Shown here piece by piece: positions 36,115-47,476 of a DNA stretch of 64,000 bases. Every line of letters begins with the position of its first letter. Within the stretch, counting starts at the first letter, position 1. Both the position numbers and the translations under genes were made by a program. Origin of the DNA: Trifolium pratense (lineage: Eukaryota > Streptophyta > Magnoliopsida > Fabales > Fabaceae); contig NC_060059.1 of NCBI RefSeq assembly GCF_020283565.1, positions 2,177,501 through 2,241,500 on the forward strand, read 5' to 3'. The notes under the pieces are model-generated. The model was not told where the DNA came from, ran no database searches, and saw only the letters and a program-made list of their open reading frames with translations.

Positions 36115-39100
36115 TCATTCTGGTAAAATAGGAAGCCTAGTGACAGAGGTACCCTTGCCTCTGCCACCGCTACCAACAGAGCCGCCGCCACCAACAGACT
36201 TTTCTGAGGTAGAACTTCTTTTCTTGCGGCGAACAGAACTAGAGTTGGAGGCTTTTTTAGTGCTTAACTTCAAGGGAAGAATCTGCAACCTGGTGTTTTG
36301 ATCTGTACCTGACTTTTGAGCAGCCAATTGATAGCTTTGCACAAGTTCAAGCTGCCTGTCAATAATTTCCGAACGTCTTGGAAGAAGTTCCACAGCCTCT
36401 CCACCGGGAATCACTATGTACTCTATTGCTAGCCGGACCTCCTGCCATAAGAATATAATAAAATTTATATGAATGTCAATTACAGAGATAACACACAATA
36501 ATAATCTAGACAAAACATATCTTTTCAATTCAAACAAAATTGCTTAACACAAGCAATTTATCAGGAAAATAGCTCGAGTTAAAAATCAGAAACTGAGATT
36601 AATGTTGAGAGTCTTATAATTATATTACATGTGACATGATCTCAAAAAGTGTTTATAAGTGAGAGACATCTCTCAACTTACAAGTCGGTTTAGATAGGTT
36701 GGATTACTCAAACTCTAAGATTAGAGCCTATCAGAGATCTATTGGGTCACATGATATCAGGCCACTTGGGTCTGTGTCAAAGAAAAATAGGTGACTTGGG
36801 TCACACTCTATAATGTCAAGTCGTAGGTGTTAGGAGCATGTGTTGAAAGTTAAACATAGTCTGAAAAAGTATTTATAAGTGAAAGACATATAGTACTTTA
36901 CAAGCCGATTTTGCACGATAAGTTAGATTCAACCAAAATCTAAGAACTACTAGTCGTAAATATGAATAATTATAAATAAACAACACAAAGGAGTGTGCAC
37001 AAAAGGAATTCAATTGATAAGTGCGCAAGGAAGATAATACCAATCATTCTAAAAGACCCAAACAGAAAATAGATAAAAATTCAACAGAAGATGGAACTTT
37101 CAAGAAGAGAAAATAGATACTAATTGAATAAACAGAAAAGGTCTGTACCTCCAAGGCATCAATCTCTTCCAGAGATGGTTTACGCTTTGGTTCATCGTCG
37201 TCAATTTCAATATCCGGAGAGCCATTTGATGTCTTCTTTATCGTGGGGCCAAAGGGTTCTAGCCCAAGGATCATTCTTACTGCCTTTACCATTTTTGCCA
37301 TGGTATTGGACTGCAAGGAACGAACAAAAATTCATTATAAGGCAAAAGGAGACCACATCAAAGCAATGGCTGAAAGAGGTAGAAATAGCAAAAGGGCACC
37401 TTGAGAACAAATATAGGTAACTGGTGGAATTTCGCCACAGAGCGGATCCATTGATTCTGTCGTAACTCAGAACTTGATGCAAGAATTGCATCAGCAATTG
37501 TAATTTCATCGGTTACTTCTATTAAATCTTCAAACCCCATCACTTTTGCTACTTGTACTAGATCATCTTCAAGAATCTAAATTCATCCAACAAGAAAACA
37601 GTGCCCGTTAAGACATAAAATAAGACTAAGAAAAGTTTAAAGAAATTTGCTCCTTCAATGCAACATGAAAATGAGACAGTTGCAAAGCTCCTCAATCCTC
37701 ATAATATTCTCTACCAGCACATACAAACTATAAAATAATTTACCTTGCAAGCGTACACCTGCATTGGTGAACTCCTCTTGATCACAGATCCACTATTACT
37801 CCATTGCACGGATCGAGTGGGAGAGTAGTATGTATCATCCTCGTCATGCTCTATGTCAGAACTCGTGATATTATTGTTAGCTAAATATAAATCAGATGCT
37901 TCTTCATGACTTATTTCAGGTAGTGGAGCATGCTTCTCCAAATCATTGGGAAAATCGTCCCAATGACGGACTTCAAATACTGGAGGTCTTCCTGTAACAA
38001 AGTAGATTTTCTGGTTAAATTCCACCCCAGATAACTAAATAAATAGTATATCAGTCGGTTTGATATGAAGTATGATATTCCATTATTAGGAAGACTATGA
38101 ATACCTGCCAAAATGGCATCCACAGTTGCATCTAATCTATGATGAACACGGCATTCAGTTTTGGATATCATCTCAACAGCGCACGAAAATGTAGGAGGTC
38201 CTTTCCTTTCAAGAATTGTCTTCTGCACTTTCCTTTTTTTGGCTTCTTCGTCCCCAAGGGTTACACTCTATTCAAATAAATGATCAATAAAAATCACTAA
38301 TTTGGACAAGCACTATACATATTTCATTTGGATATGCTAATGCCACAGCAATTTTAGATTGATTCAATCTTTGAAAGAAGGCAGCGACGGAATGGATGGA
38401 TCTATTTAATCAACCATTCTATATCATAAACCATAAACTTGGAAAAATAGATAAAAGTAGCTTTGCACCTCTATGCCACCAACAAGGATCTGAAGATAAG
38501 GATTCTTCATTATGCTGTCAATGGTGGTTCCATGTGCGGTTCCAACCAATTGAACTCCTCTTTGAGCAATGGTACTGGCTGCTAATGCTTCAAGCTCCGT
38601 TCCAATTTCATCAATTATAATGGTTTGAGGCATATGATTTTCAACTGCTTCAATCATAACCTGTATAAATAAACAAAACGGCGTCACATAAGATTAGGTT
38701 CCAAATTATCAAAACAATTTCCTTAAAGATGAAGAAGTCAATTAAGCCAAATGACAGAGATTAGTACTAACACTATGCTGCATATTCACATTTGGAACTT
38801 GCATCCTCCTTGCCCTGCCTATGCCTGCATGAGGAACATCTCCATCACCTCCAATTTCATTGGACGTATCGACTATTACTACGCGCTTCATAAACTCATC
38901 TGCCAGCATCCTAGCAGTCTCTCTGCACAATCAAAGCTTCTTCAGACATTCAGACTAAATAAAACAAAACGGAAACTGATAAGAAAACACAAACAAACAC
39001 AGTCCAGTGACATTTTCATGGAAACAAACATGAAATAAAACAGCAAATGAAAACAAAAACCAGTTGCATAGTAAAACACTTCAAACATAAAAACTAAAAA

Positions 39101-40257
39101 ACAAGATCCAAATGTTGACCTGATTAAGGTAGTTTTACCCACACCAGGAGGTCCAATGACCAATATAGAACCCCCTTCCTCAGCCATATCACGTATAATT
39201 TCAGCACTGCCACTCACCGCTCGTCCAACACGACAAGTAAGGCCAATGATTTGCTTCTGACGGTTCCGAATTGCACTTATACGATGCAATGAGCTATCAA
39301 TACCAGATCGGTTATCATCCGAAAACTCACCAACCTATAACAACAAACAAAACAACCATCATATTTATTACTCTTCAACCAAATAAAAACCATTATTAGC
39401 ATAGCTCAACTATTAGAGACATCGCATCATATATGCAGTGTCCGGAGTTCGAACCCGGAATTCTCTGCTTATTCACCTTAAGAGGTGAATTTCTAGCCAC
39501 CAGACTACTTAACCAAAAAAAAAAGTCATGGTTATTAATCAATTAGCTAGCACTAGCTTACACTAACAGTGACACAAAGTATCAATTTTTATTTAACCAT
39601 GTAGGAAAAAAAGTAAATTTAATAAAGCCTTTGGACCCCACCTATGCTGAGTTTAATAATCACAAGTCAAAACAATTTCCAAATAAAGAAATCACTTAGT
39701 TAGTAAACAGAAAACAGATTAATTAATATCAATAAGTGCTTATGCTATAAACTATAAAGCACTTGATTAAACTCTTTATCCAAATAGAGCTATAGTTCTA
39801 CCTTAGAAATTGCGTGGTCTAAATCAGTATGGTTAATGGGTCTTTGAGAAATAACCCAATCACCAGAAGGAAATCTAGCAAGAGGTTTTCTACCCAAATC
39901 CATTACAACTTCAATGAGTCCTCCAATTTCTTGATGCTTATACAATTCCATCCTCATCTCCAAAGGAAGAAGTTCCAGAAACATATCAAGCTCAACGGTG
40001 GTTTCGGTTTGTGAAATCGACGGTGAGGATCCATTTCTGATAGTATAACGATCAGAGGGTCGTCGAATTTGAGGAGAAGCTGAAGAAGATTGAATCGCTT
40101 TAGCATGTACTACTCTTCTTGATGATGATGATGATGAACGATGGAATGAGGAAAAACAATTGTTGCTGTTAAGGTAGTGTTGTTTTTTGTTATTGTTTTG
40201 TTGCCATGAAGTGCAGTGAAGATCTATTAAGACAACATGCGAATTTATCGCTCTCAT
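36115..40257 (-). CDS. SPD1: Plastid AAA-type ATPase, SPD1/Ycf45-like
   Basis: Nine exons on the minus strand: 40257-39802, 39334-39120, 38922-38772, 38660-38469, 38267-38105, 37991-37744, 37576-37400, 37310-37149 and 36441-36115. All introns are GT-AG and the joined frame is 2091 nt (696 aa). The N terminus is rich in Ser and Arg ([20 protein letters not shown]), as in a chloroplast transit peptide. The ATPase core has Walker [10 protein letters not shown] (213-221) and Walker B TIIIDEIG (287-294). The preceding [20 protein letters not shown] and following [12 protein letters not shown] stretches are typical of the Ycf45 family of cyanobacteria and algal plastids. Arabidopsis SEEDLING PLASTID DEVELOPMENT1 is the nearest known relative and is needed for chloroplast development in cotyledons. 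The basic, Gly-rich end ([16 protein letters not shown]) may bind nucleic acid. The fit of domains supports an intact gene; the symbol is by family resemblance. Confidence 0.92.
36600..36955. mobile_element. Degenerate LTR-like pair in SPD1-like intron 8
   Basis: Two diverged direct repeats of about 100 bp (about 36635-36730 and 36860-36950) share AAAAAGTGTTTATAAGTGA, ACTTACAAGTCGGTTT-like and AAACTCTAAGA-like blocks. The spacing suggests an old TRIM-like element. No target duplication found. Confidence 0.45.
39397..39524 (+). mobile_element. tRNA-derived SINE, family 1, in SPD1-like intron 1
   Basis: A-box-like ATAGCTCAACTATTAGAG, B-box GAGTTCGAACCC, core CTGCTTATTCACCTTAAG, 3' end GACTACTTAACCAAAAAAAA. 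It lies antisense to the host gene inside its first intron. Confidence 0.8.
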
Positions 40258-42988
40258 TTTCTATCTCTTCCTATGTGTTTTTGTGTGTGTTAATGTTTTT
40301 TGTTTTTGTTGTTGTGTTGTGTTTGAGCTTTTGAGGAGTATAATAATAGTAAGAGATAGTAGTACTATATAATAATTTTATTTTATTTTTAAGAAAATGT
40401 ATATAATAATAAGTAATAACAATGATAAATGATGTAATAATTGAAGAATGGAAGAATAAAAATAAGAAGAGGGAAGATTCTTTGGTATATTTTTTGTACA
40501 GTATATGGGAAGAAAAAGGAAGGAAGCAACAAAAAAAAAAGATGAGAGTGAGATGAAGTGTTGAATGCATGCATACCATTAAGGGGTTGGTTGGTATTAT
40601 TGGTAGGAAAAAGGAAGAATCAAAAACACACACCAACGAACCAAGTCTACTAACCACACAAAATCTATAATTTGCCCAATCATCTTCCGTCACGCAAAAC
40701 TCTTCCTACCACGGACTTTTCTTTCTTCTTTTTTTCTTTTTTATTATTATTTTCTTTTTTTGTTATGATTAATTAAAAGCATTACTAGGTGCGTTATTTA
40801 TTTATAGTTTTTGTCATTTAATAATATTTTTCCTTTCTCAACACATTAAGAAATATATAGATCAACAAATATTTTAAAGGATAATGTTAAGTAATGCTCC
40901 AAGGGTCTAGTTAACGAGTAAAACAATCATAAAACTTTTTTTAAAAAATAAAACAGTCTTAAAAATTGTGTAATTTATGTTTTTAAAATATATAAAATGT
41001 TCTTTTTAATATTAAAAAAAAAATTAATGAATATGAACCTAAGTTGTTGTTCGTTTTGAATTCAATCAATTTATAATTTTGTGTAAGTTTTGGCATGCTA
41101 GAAATTAATTTGTACTACATAATTTGTGACTTTGAATGTGAACGGTTTGGTGCACTTGTTGTTGGACGGCCTTGCTAGGGCCAAATATTTTGTGGAAGTT
41201 TTGGCATGCTAGAAATCAAATTGTCTTCAAGGTATAGCAGCAGCCACCCTGAACTTTGTGACATACTTTAATCAAGCTTTGCCAAAGAAGAAGATCACGG
41301 GGCAGCAAGTACTGGAAAATCCTTTTCAGGATTCTATTTCTTGTACAATTCAGGTGGACACAAGTTTTGTGATATAATTTGAAGTATTGAACCCACTCTT
41401 GCTGGAGCATCTTGCATCCAGGTCCCAATTCGTTGGTATCTTGATATGCCCTTCCATCCAATAAATACTGACTGCTACTGTTTGAGCTAGCACGTATCCA
41501 TGGCCTACAAAATCTATATTTTGAGTGTAATTATTTGACTAAATTAGTCGTGGATAGTGTGTTTTTGGGACTATTGGATACTCAAATATATTCACCATAG
41601 AGATTAAATTTGTTTGTAACAATTTTTATTTTTATTTTTATTTTTCTAAATTTTACCTCGCGGCCGAATTTTGAATTATCAGGCAAGGGTTTAGACATTA
41701 TATATTAGTGTGGTTGAAAAAAAAAACACACTTTCACAAACTTTCATAGCTTAAAAAACAAGTTGCATACTTGCAGTTACTGCAAGACCAAAGCCAACTT
41801 CAGAAGCTTATAAATCATGTCAAATGTGTCGCACTTATTTGTTTCAACGAGTTTTGCATAAAGACCTAAAAGTCATTTTAACTTTGCAAATTTTGGCTCA
41901 CATTGAACATTTCTAACATAATTCTGAAGTTGGTGTTAGGATGATAGCTTAAAATTGGAGGCATAATTCATGGATCGGTTTTCAACAATTCAAAATCAAC
42001 AATTTTAAGACTCTCATGGTCGAATTGGGCAGAATTTCAGGTCGTGGCTCACTTGGTTGTTGAGTTTCTGATGCTTCTAGATTAGCCTAAGTAGTAGTTT
42101 TGTCTCTGTAAAACACATGAAAAGTAGTTAAATATATTTTTTATCCCTATAAAATTAGTTAATTTTGATTTTCGTCCATAAAAAAAATTTTGCACGTTTT
42201 CATCCCAAATTTTTTTATGTTTTGTTTGTAGTTCCTAATGACCAATTTATGATCATTTTGATGTCAATGTCATGACTCTTTTATGTCAAAATGTGTGTAT
42301 ATATATATATATGGGTCCAAAAACTGTGTATATATGAATCTGTCCATATTATTGAAGGTTTTTTCTCCGAAACCAGAGGGTTAATTTAATACCCAAAAAA
42401 AAAATTATAAATTTAATTGTTTCAAATTTTAATAAAAAAATATAAAAACAAATAATGTATTATGACGTTTAAATTAAGTTATTTTTCGTGAATATTACGA
42501 ATAATATACAATTGTGTTTATATAAAAAGAATTGATAATATAGAATTGGTTTTTCCCATTATCACATGTTAAATAGTCTCTCGGTCACATTTATAAGCAA
42601 AAAAATATTTCAAATTTTGGTCACTATTATAAACAAAAATTACTTTTAAACTAATTAATATTATTATTCCTAACATACTCTTATTTAATTCTATTTTTTA
42701 AAACATTTATTTCACTTTTGCACTTTTACACTTTGCAATAGTTAATGTGATTTCCAAAGGATTCACTACATATAGGTCCTTCTAACTTCCTTTTAATCAC
42801 TTCTTCTTTCTTCTTATAACTATAAGAGTCATGAACTTGTACTCCTACGTCCTTCCTCCTTCCATATGCAGCACTAAAAAATCAAGATTTGTTTGAAGGA
42901 CCCTCATTTGACTTGGGCATTGATGATGATGATGATGAAGACTCACAAAAGAGTAGGTTTTGTCGCATTGGAATATTATTTGGTTCTT
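40258..42988. other. Upstream region of the SPD1-like gene and AT-rich spacer
   Basis: 40258-40700 is the probable promoter and leader of the SPD1-like gene. A less AT-rich island at 41130-41520 holds an 82-codon minus-strand frame and looks like a decayed coding or transposon fragment I cannot name. The rest is AT-rich with worn MITE ends (around 42549-42660). Confidence 0.4.
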
Positions 42989-43166
42989 GGAGAATGTTAA
43001 CATGTGCCCTTAAGGGCACATGATAAGAAGATAAATGTGGAAAACATTTATTGAACTTATGGTATATTTAATTCTCTAAACATTAAATTATTTATATCAT
43101 TAAATACTATATTTCTATTTTTAGATAGCTTAACATGTGCCTTAAGGGCACAAGTTAACATAACCC
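42989..43166. mobile_element. Palindrome-ended MITE with 9-bp duplication
   Basis: 178 bp with inverted ends GGAGAATGTTAACATGTGCC and its counterpart GTTAACATAACCC. Each end is itself a palindrome (TGTGCCCTTAAGGGCACA). The perfect 9-bp direct repeat TTGGTTCTT (42980-42988 and 43167-43175) points to a Mutator-type element. Confidence 0.8.
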
Positions 43167-44200
43167 TTGGTTCTTTAATGCTTTGGTATGAGTGGCACTC
43201 CACGGTTACTACTAGCTTCTACTACTAATGTGAGTGACCTTTTTTACATTGGTACAAGAGAAGAGATGCAAAAGCAATCCATCTTTGATAAACTCCTTAA
43301 ATTACTGCTGCTCATTGATTCTAACGAAAAAGTTGTATTTTTTTTAATTTAAAATTTAAAGATGTAATATAGTAAACTTAACTAATATTTTACATTAAAT
43401 CAAGAAAATTAATTACACTTAAGTGAATTTCTCAAACACCGCATAAACAATTATTTTTTTGCTAATATTTATGATCAGAGGGAGTGTGACTCTTGAAGTC
43501 ATGCATATCAATCATTAAAAACATCACCAACCAACTACATACATGATAACGCTAATATATTATGAAGTTTAAATTAAAAAACAATTTTTTTAATATTAAT
43601 AAATCATACATAATTAAGTTATTCTCATTCTCGTATTATAGATATGACTATTGAAGTCATCAATATCAATCATCAAGTAAATTTTCAACCAAACTACTAC
43701 ATACACCATATTTAATATATATATATATATATATATTCCTCCTTAAATCTTCATGTAAATAACATTCATACATGTTATCATAAATATTATATATGTTAAA
43801 AGTAGAAAGTAATTGTAAATTCTAATTGTACTCCATTCATCCCTGTCTATAAGATTCTTGTTCACATTTTTTCCCTTGATATAAGTATAATTTATTTTAA
43901 AATATACCCCATTTAATTTACAATTGAAAAACACAAATACTTTCATACGATCATAATAACTACAAGGTTAAATATATGGTCAAAAAAAAACTACAAGGTT
44001 AAATATGTAAAATTAACACATTCAAGACGAAATTATATTTCAACAAAAAAATTTATGTATCTATCATCCATCAAACAACTATTGTTTTTTTAAATAAACA
44101 AATAAAATTTTGTAAAGTTTCATTATTTTATAAACAAATTATAAATTTCATCGGTAGTACTGACTATGTACAAATACTATTAAAAAGTATTTGTCCATAT
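43167..44200. other. AT-rich spacer, no gene
   Basis: Contains an (AT)n run at 43713-43736, a worn MITE end near 43829 (GTACTCCATTCATCC) and a micro-insertion at 43976-43988. Confidence 0.4.
43958..44006. mobile_element. Micro-insertion ATGGTCAAAAAAA with 18-bp duplication
   Basis: AACTACAAGGTTAAATAT at 43958-43975 is perfectly repeated at 43989-44006, with 13 bases between. Confidence 0.7.
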
Positions 44201-44388
44201 ATATATATATATATATATATAGGGGGCTGCTAACTTAGACCCAGTTGGGTCTAAATTAGCAAGGTGCACCTTTTGAGTTGGACAAAAATACCCATTTTTT
44301 AATTTTTTGGAAGAATAGAGCAACAGGGGCATTTCTGTAATTTTATGCAACAGTACACGCGCCCCCATTTCTTTTTCCCCCCCCAGGA

Positions 44389-44394
44389 CACGTG
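44389..44394. promoter_or_regulatory. G-box (CACGTG) inside the foldback element
   Basis: GACACGTGTC context. Others lie at 44503-44508 (GCCACGTGTC) and 45701-45706 (GACACGTGGC) in the two arms. G-boxes bind bZIP and bHLH factors; function here is not shown. Confidence 0.4.
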
Positions 44395-44866
44395 TCACGC
44401 GATTACAGGACAAAAATCACGCGCGTGCATGACACGCGCCGACAGGTGCGCGTGGTGGACAGGATGGGAGGAGAGAGAAACTTTGCTTTTGAAAAAGGCA
44501 GCCACGTGTCACGCTATTATTGGGTCTGCGTGATTTTTTTCATTTTATACTTTAAACTCGATTATTTCGTCGTAAATTAATTTTTTATTTTTTAATTTTT
44601 ATACCAAAATTCATAATTTTTTTTTCTCTACAAATAGAGACTTGGTTTGTTTGATTTGGACACCGAAAAAAAAACGCAATTTTTCACTACTTTAAACTCG
44701 ATTATTTCGTCGTAAATTAATTTTTTATTTTTTATTTTTTATACCAAAATTCATAATTTTTTTTTCTCTACAAATAGAGACTTGGTTCGTTTGATTTGGA
44801 CACAGAAAAAAAAAACCCAATTTTTCACTACCTTAATCTCATTTTTCACTACCTTACATCAACTCA

Positions 44867-45402
44867 CTGAAACCATTCTACCAGAAAAATGGTTTCGGAG
44901 TACAAATCTCTGAAACCATTCTACAAGCTAAATGGTTTCAGAAGCAAATAACTAATAATCAACTTACTGAAACCATTTTACCAGCAAAATGGTTTCAGAT
45001 TACAACTCTCTGAAACCATTCTACCAGATAAATGGTTTCAGAAGCAAACACAATTAATAAATTACTCACTGAAACCATTCTACCAGTAAAATGGTTTCAG
45101 AATACAACTATGTGCAACCATTCTACAAGCTAAATGGTTTCAGAAGCAAATAACTAATAATCAACTTACTGAAACCATTCTACCAGCAAAATGGTTTCAG
45201 TGAGTAATTTATTAATTGTGTTTGCTTCTGAAACCATTTATCTGGTAGAATGGTTTCAGAGAGTTGTAATCTGAAACCATTTTGCTGGTAAAATGGTTTC
45301 AGTAAGTTGATTATTAGTTATTTGCTTCTGAAACCATTTTACCAGCAAAATGGTTTCAGATTACAACTCTCTGAAACCATTCTACAAGCTAAATGGTTTC
45401 AG
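44867..45402. repeat. Array of 11 hairpin modules (GAAACCATT/AATGGTTTC)
   Basis: Each 32-bp module begins CTGAAACCATT and ends AATGGTTTCAG, so it can fold on itself with a short variable centre (for example CTACCAGCAA). Starts: 44867, 44910, 44967, 45010, 45069, 45111, 45169, 45228, 45271, 45328, 45371. Spacings alternate between about 43 and 58 bp, giving a higher-order period of about 101 bp. Modules 8 and 9 have inverted centres (CTGGTAGAA, GCTGGTAAA) and inverted linkers. One module (45111) has lost part of its left arm. Confidence 0.9.
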
Positions 45403-46255
45403 AAGGATTTCGGTGTCCAAATCAAACGAACCAAGTCTCTATTTGTAGGAAAAAAAAAATTATGAATTTTGGTATAAAAAATAAAAAATTAATTTACGAC
45501 GAAATAATCGAGTTTAAAGTAGTGAAAAATTGCGTTTTTTTTTCGGTGTCCAAATCAAACGAACCAAGTCTCTATTTGTAGAGAAAAAAAAATTATGAAT
45601 TTTGGTATAAAAAATAAAAAATAAAAAATTAATTTACGACGAAATAATCGAGTTTAAAGTATAAAATGAAAAAAATCACGCAGACCCATTCATATGCTGA
45701 CACGTGGCTGCCTTTTTCAAAAGCAAAATTTTCTCTCTCCAGCATATAATCTAGTGTGGCGCAGACAAGATGATCTGATAGATCAGGATGATCTGGGCTG
45801 TCTGATTGATCAGACAGTCTTAATGAGATCACATCTTGGCTGTCTGATGGAAATCAACGGTCTGTAACCATGGTCCTTCCGTACGCGCGCGACACTGGAT
45901 CGACGTCTATTAATTGTTTAAGAAGGTGGGGCGCGTGTTGTTATTTTTTTTTATGTAAAATTACAGAAATGCCCCTGTTGCTCTATTCTTTCAAAAATTA
46001 AAAGAATGGGTATTTTGGTCCAACTCAAAAGGTGCACCTTGCTAACTTAGACCTAACTAGGGTCTAAGTTAGAAAACCCCTATATATATATATATATATA
46101 ACAAAAAGTAATAATTGATACTCCATCCGTTTCAAATTACTTGACTTTTTAAAAAAAAAAACAAGAAATTAAGAAAATGTATTTTTGCACCTTATTTTTC
46201 TATTATATCATTTTAGTTCACCAAATTTTTTTTTTCACACACTTTCTCTTTCCAA

Positions 46256-46439
46256 TAAATTTAATATATTATGTATCAATTTTTTTTTTTTTAAAAAAAA
46301 AACAAACTTTTTTTTGAAAGCTTAAGATACAAAGAAGTTTAGTAAAAAAAAAATACAATAAAAAGATTTAAAATAAAGAGGGTATAATAGACAAAATATA
46401 ACATAAATTATAAAAAAGACAAGTAATTTAAAAAAATAA
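46256..46439 (+). repeat. 184-bp direct repeat, left copy
   Basis: Starts TAAATTTAATATATTATG and ends TTAAAAAAATAA. Matches 51867-52050 over its whole length; the only difference I see is at the T/A run (T13A10 here, T10A13 in the right copy). Confidence 0.9.
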
Positions 46440-46933
46440 CGCCGATGACATGGAGCCAACCGGTTTTGAGAAGAAAGTTGGAGACGAACTACGTTTTAGG
46501 GGATAAGAGTAACCACCAATTTGTGGAAGGCTTCACATCAAAGAAGTTATAACCTTGTCTTCTTTTTAGTGATAATTTCATTGTTTGAGCATGTGATGTT
46601 TAAATTTCAGCCTGCCTTTGCATTTGAATGTTAAACCTTGATCTATATTTGGTGTTTTCACTTTTCACTAGTACCATTGGAAAGAATAAGTTGTTTACAC
46701 TATAATATTTGAAAAGTTTATAGTATATGATCACAAAGATTATGTGATAAAGAAGTTATTGGTTCAGCTCCTTCTACTGATTACTTATAGTAGCTGTTTA
46801 AAAAATACTACTGTGATTTTACCGTTTGTGGACAGAAATTGTAAATCTGAGTTACTAACATCTGCCTTTTTATTTCGTGATCAGTTGAAGCTGATAGTAC
46901 AGATTGCAACCTCCAAGGTTTCAAGTTTGTAAT
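46440..46933 (+). pseudogene. Possible captured gene fragment
   Basis: Lies between the MITE duplication and the retrotransposon LTR. Near its end a TTTCGTGATCAG acceptor-like site is followed by an open stretch LKLIVQIATSKVSSL and a TAA (46930-46932), resembling a terminal exon. Near its start the frame reading DDMEPTGFEKKVGDELRF also looks coding. I do not recognise the gene and cannot join the parts. Confidence 0.3.
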
Positions 46934-47377
46934 TGTTCTGGACTAGACTAATGCTAGTCCACCTAGACCCTCACAAAGTCCACATGGCTTGCCCAACCAC
47001 CTCCATGTCAGCATGGCACAACCTCTCCACCAAGATAGGGTAAATTTACTACTCTACCCACTATCTAAGGGTAATATCTTGGCAGTCCCTCTTAATGGGC
47101 CTTGGCTAGTCCAACCCACTAAGAGGACCTTTGGCCCAGAGCTGGGGGCTATAAATACTCTCCCTCATGGGAGAGCAAGGTAGACACTATTCATTATTGC
47201 AATTACTCTCTCTCTCTAACTTCTCTCTAGTACCTCTCTTGCTCTCTTCCCTTACTGACTTAAGCATCGGAGCACCTGCAGGTACAACCCCCCCCTCCGT
47301 GGACCATCTGCTCGGACCTGCTGCCTACCACCTGCTCAACGGACTTCCAGCTGGCCTTCTACCTGTTCTGATCAACA
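46934..47377 (+). mobile_element. 5' LTR of a Ty3/gypsy retrotransposon
   Basis: Starts TGTTCTGG and ends GATCAACA (TGTT/AACA inverted ends). A TATA box TATAAATA is at 47150-47157, with a CT-rich leader after it. Twelve bases downstream is a primer-binding-site-like TGGCGCCGACTGTGGGGA (47389-47406). No second LTR is present in the window, so the left boundary rests on the TG/CA rule and is approximate. Confidence 0.7.
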
Positions 47378-47476
47378 GTTAAGATCAGTGGCGCCGACTG
47401 TGGGGAACTGAGTTCTCCCCTTCTTTATTTCGAACAAGAAAACTAAAGAGCAAAACCAATCAATCACTTCTTCATC

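Larger units (their letters stand above)
44221..46080. mobile_element. 1.86-kb foldback element with hairpin array, inserted in (TA)n
   Basis: Left end AGGGGGCTGCTAACTTAGAC and right end, inverted, AGGGGTTTTCTAACTTAGAC. The outer arms (about 44221-44370 and 45930-46080) are inverted copies. Inner inverted arms carry a doubled AT-rich module (44545-44650, 44690-44820; inverted at 45405-45510 and 45540-45665) containing CTACAAATAGAGACTTGG. The centre (44867-45402) is the hairpin array listed separately. Both sides abut (TA)n tracts (44198-44220, 46081-46100), as for microsatellite-targeting MITEs such as rice Micron. The parts near 44350-44500 and 45740-45900 are not mirror images and are much richer in GC. 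No protein is encoded, and the superfamily is undetermined. Confidence 0.8.

Noticed and set aside
41216..41461. 82-codon minus-strand frame as a gene
   Set aside because: No recognisable family, no splice partners or promoter; kept only as a possible decayed fragment in the spacer description.
44867..45402. CRISPR-like array of regularly spaced repeats
   Set aside because: The repeats are self-complementary modules inside a plant foldback transposon, spacers are themselves repeated, and there is no cas gene; the genome is eukaryotic.
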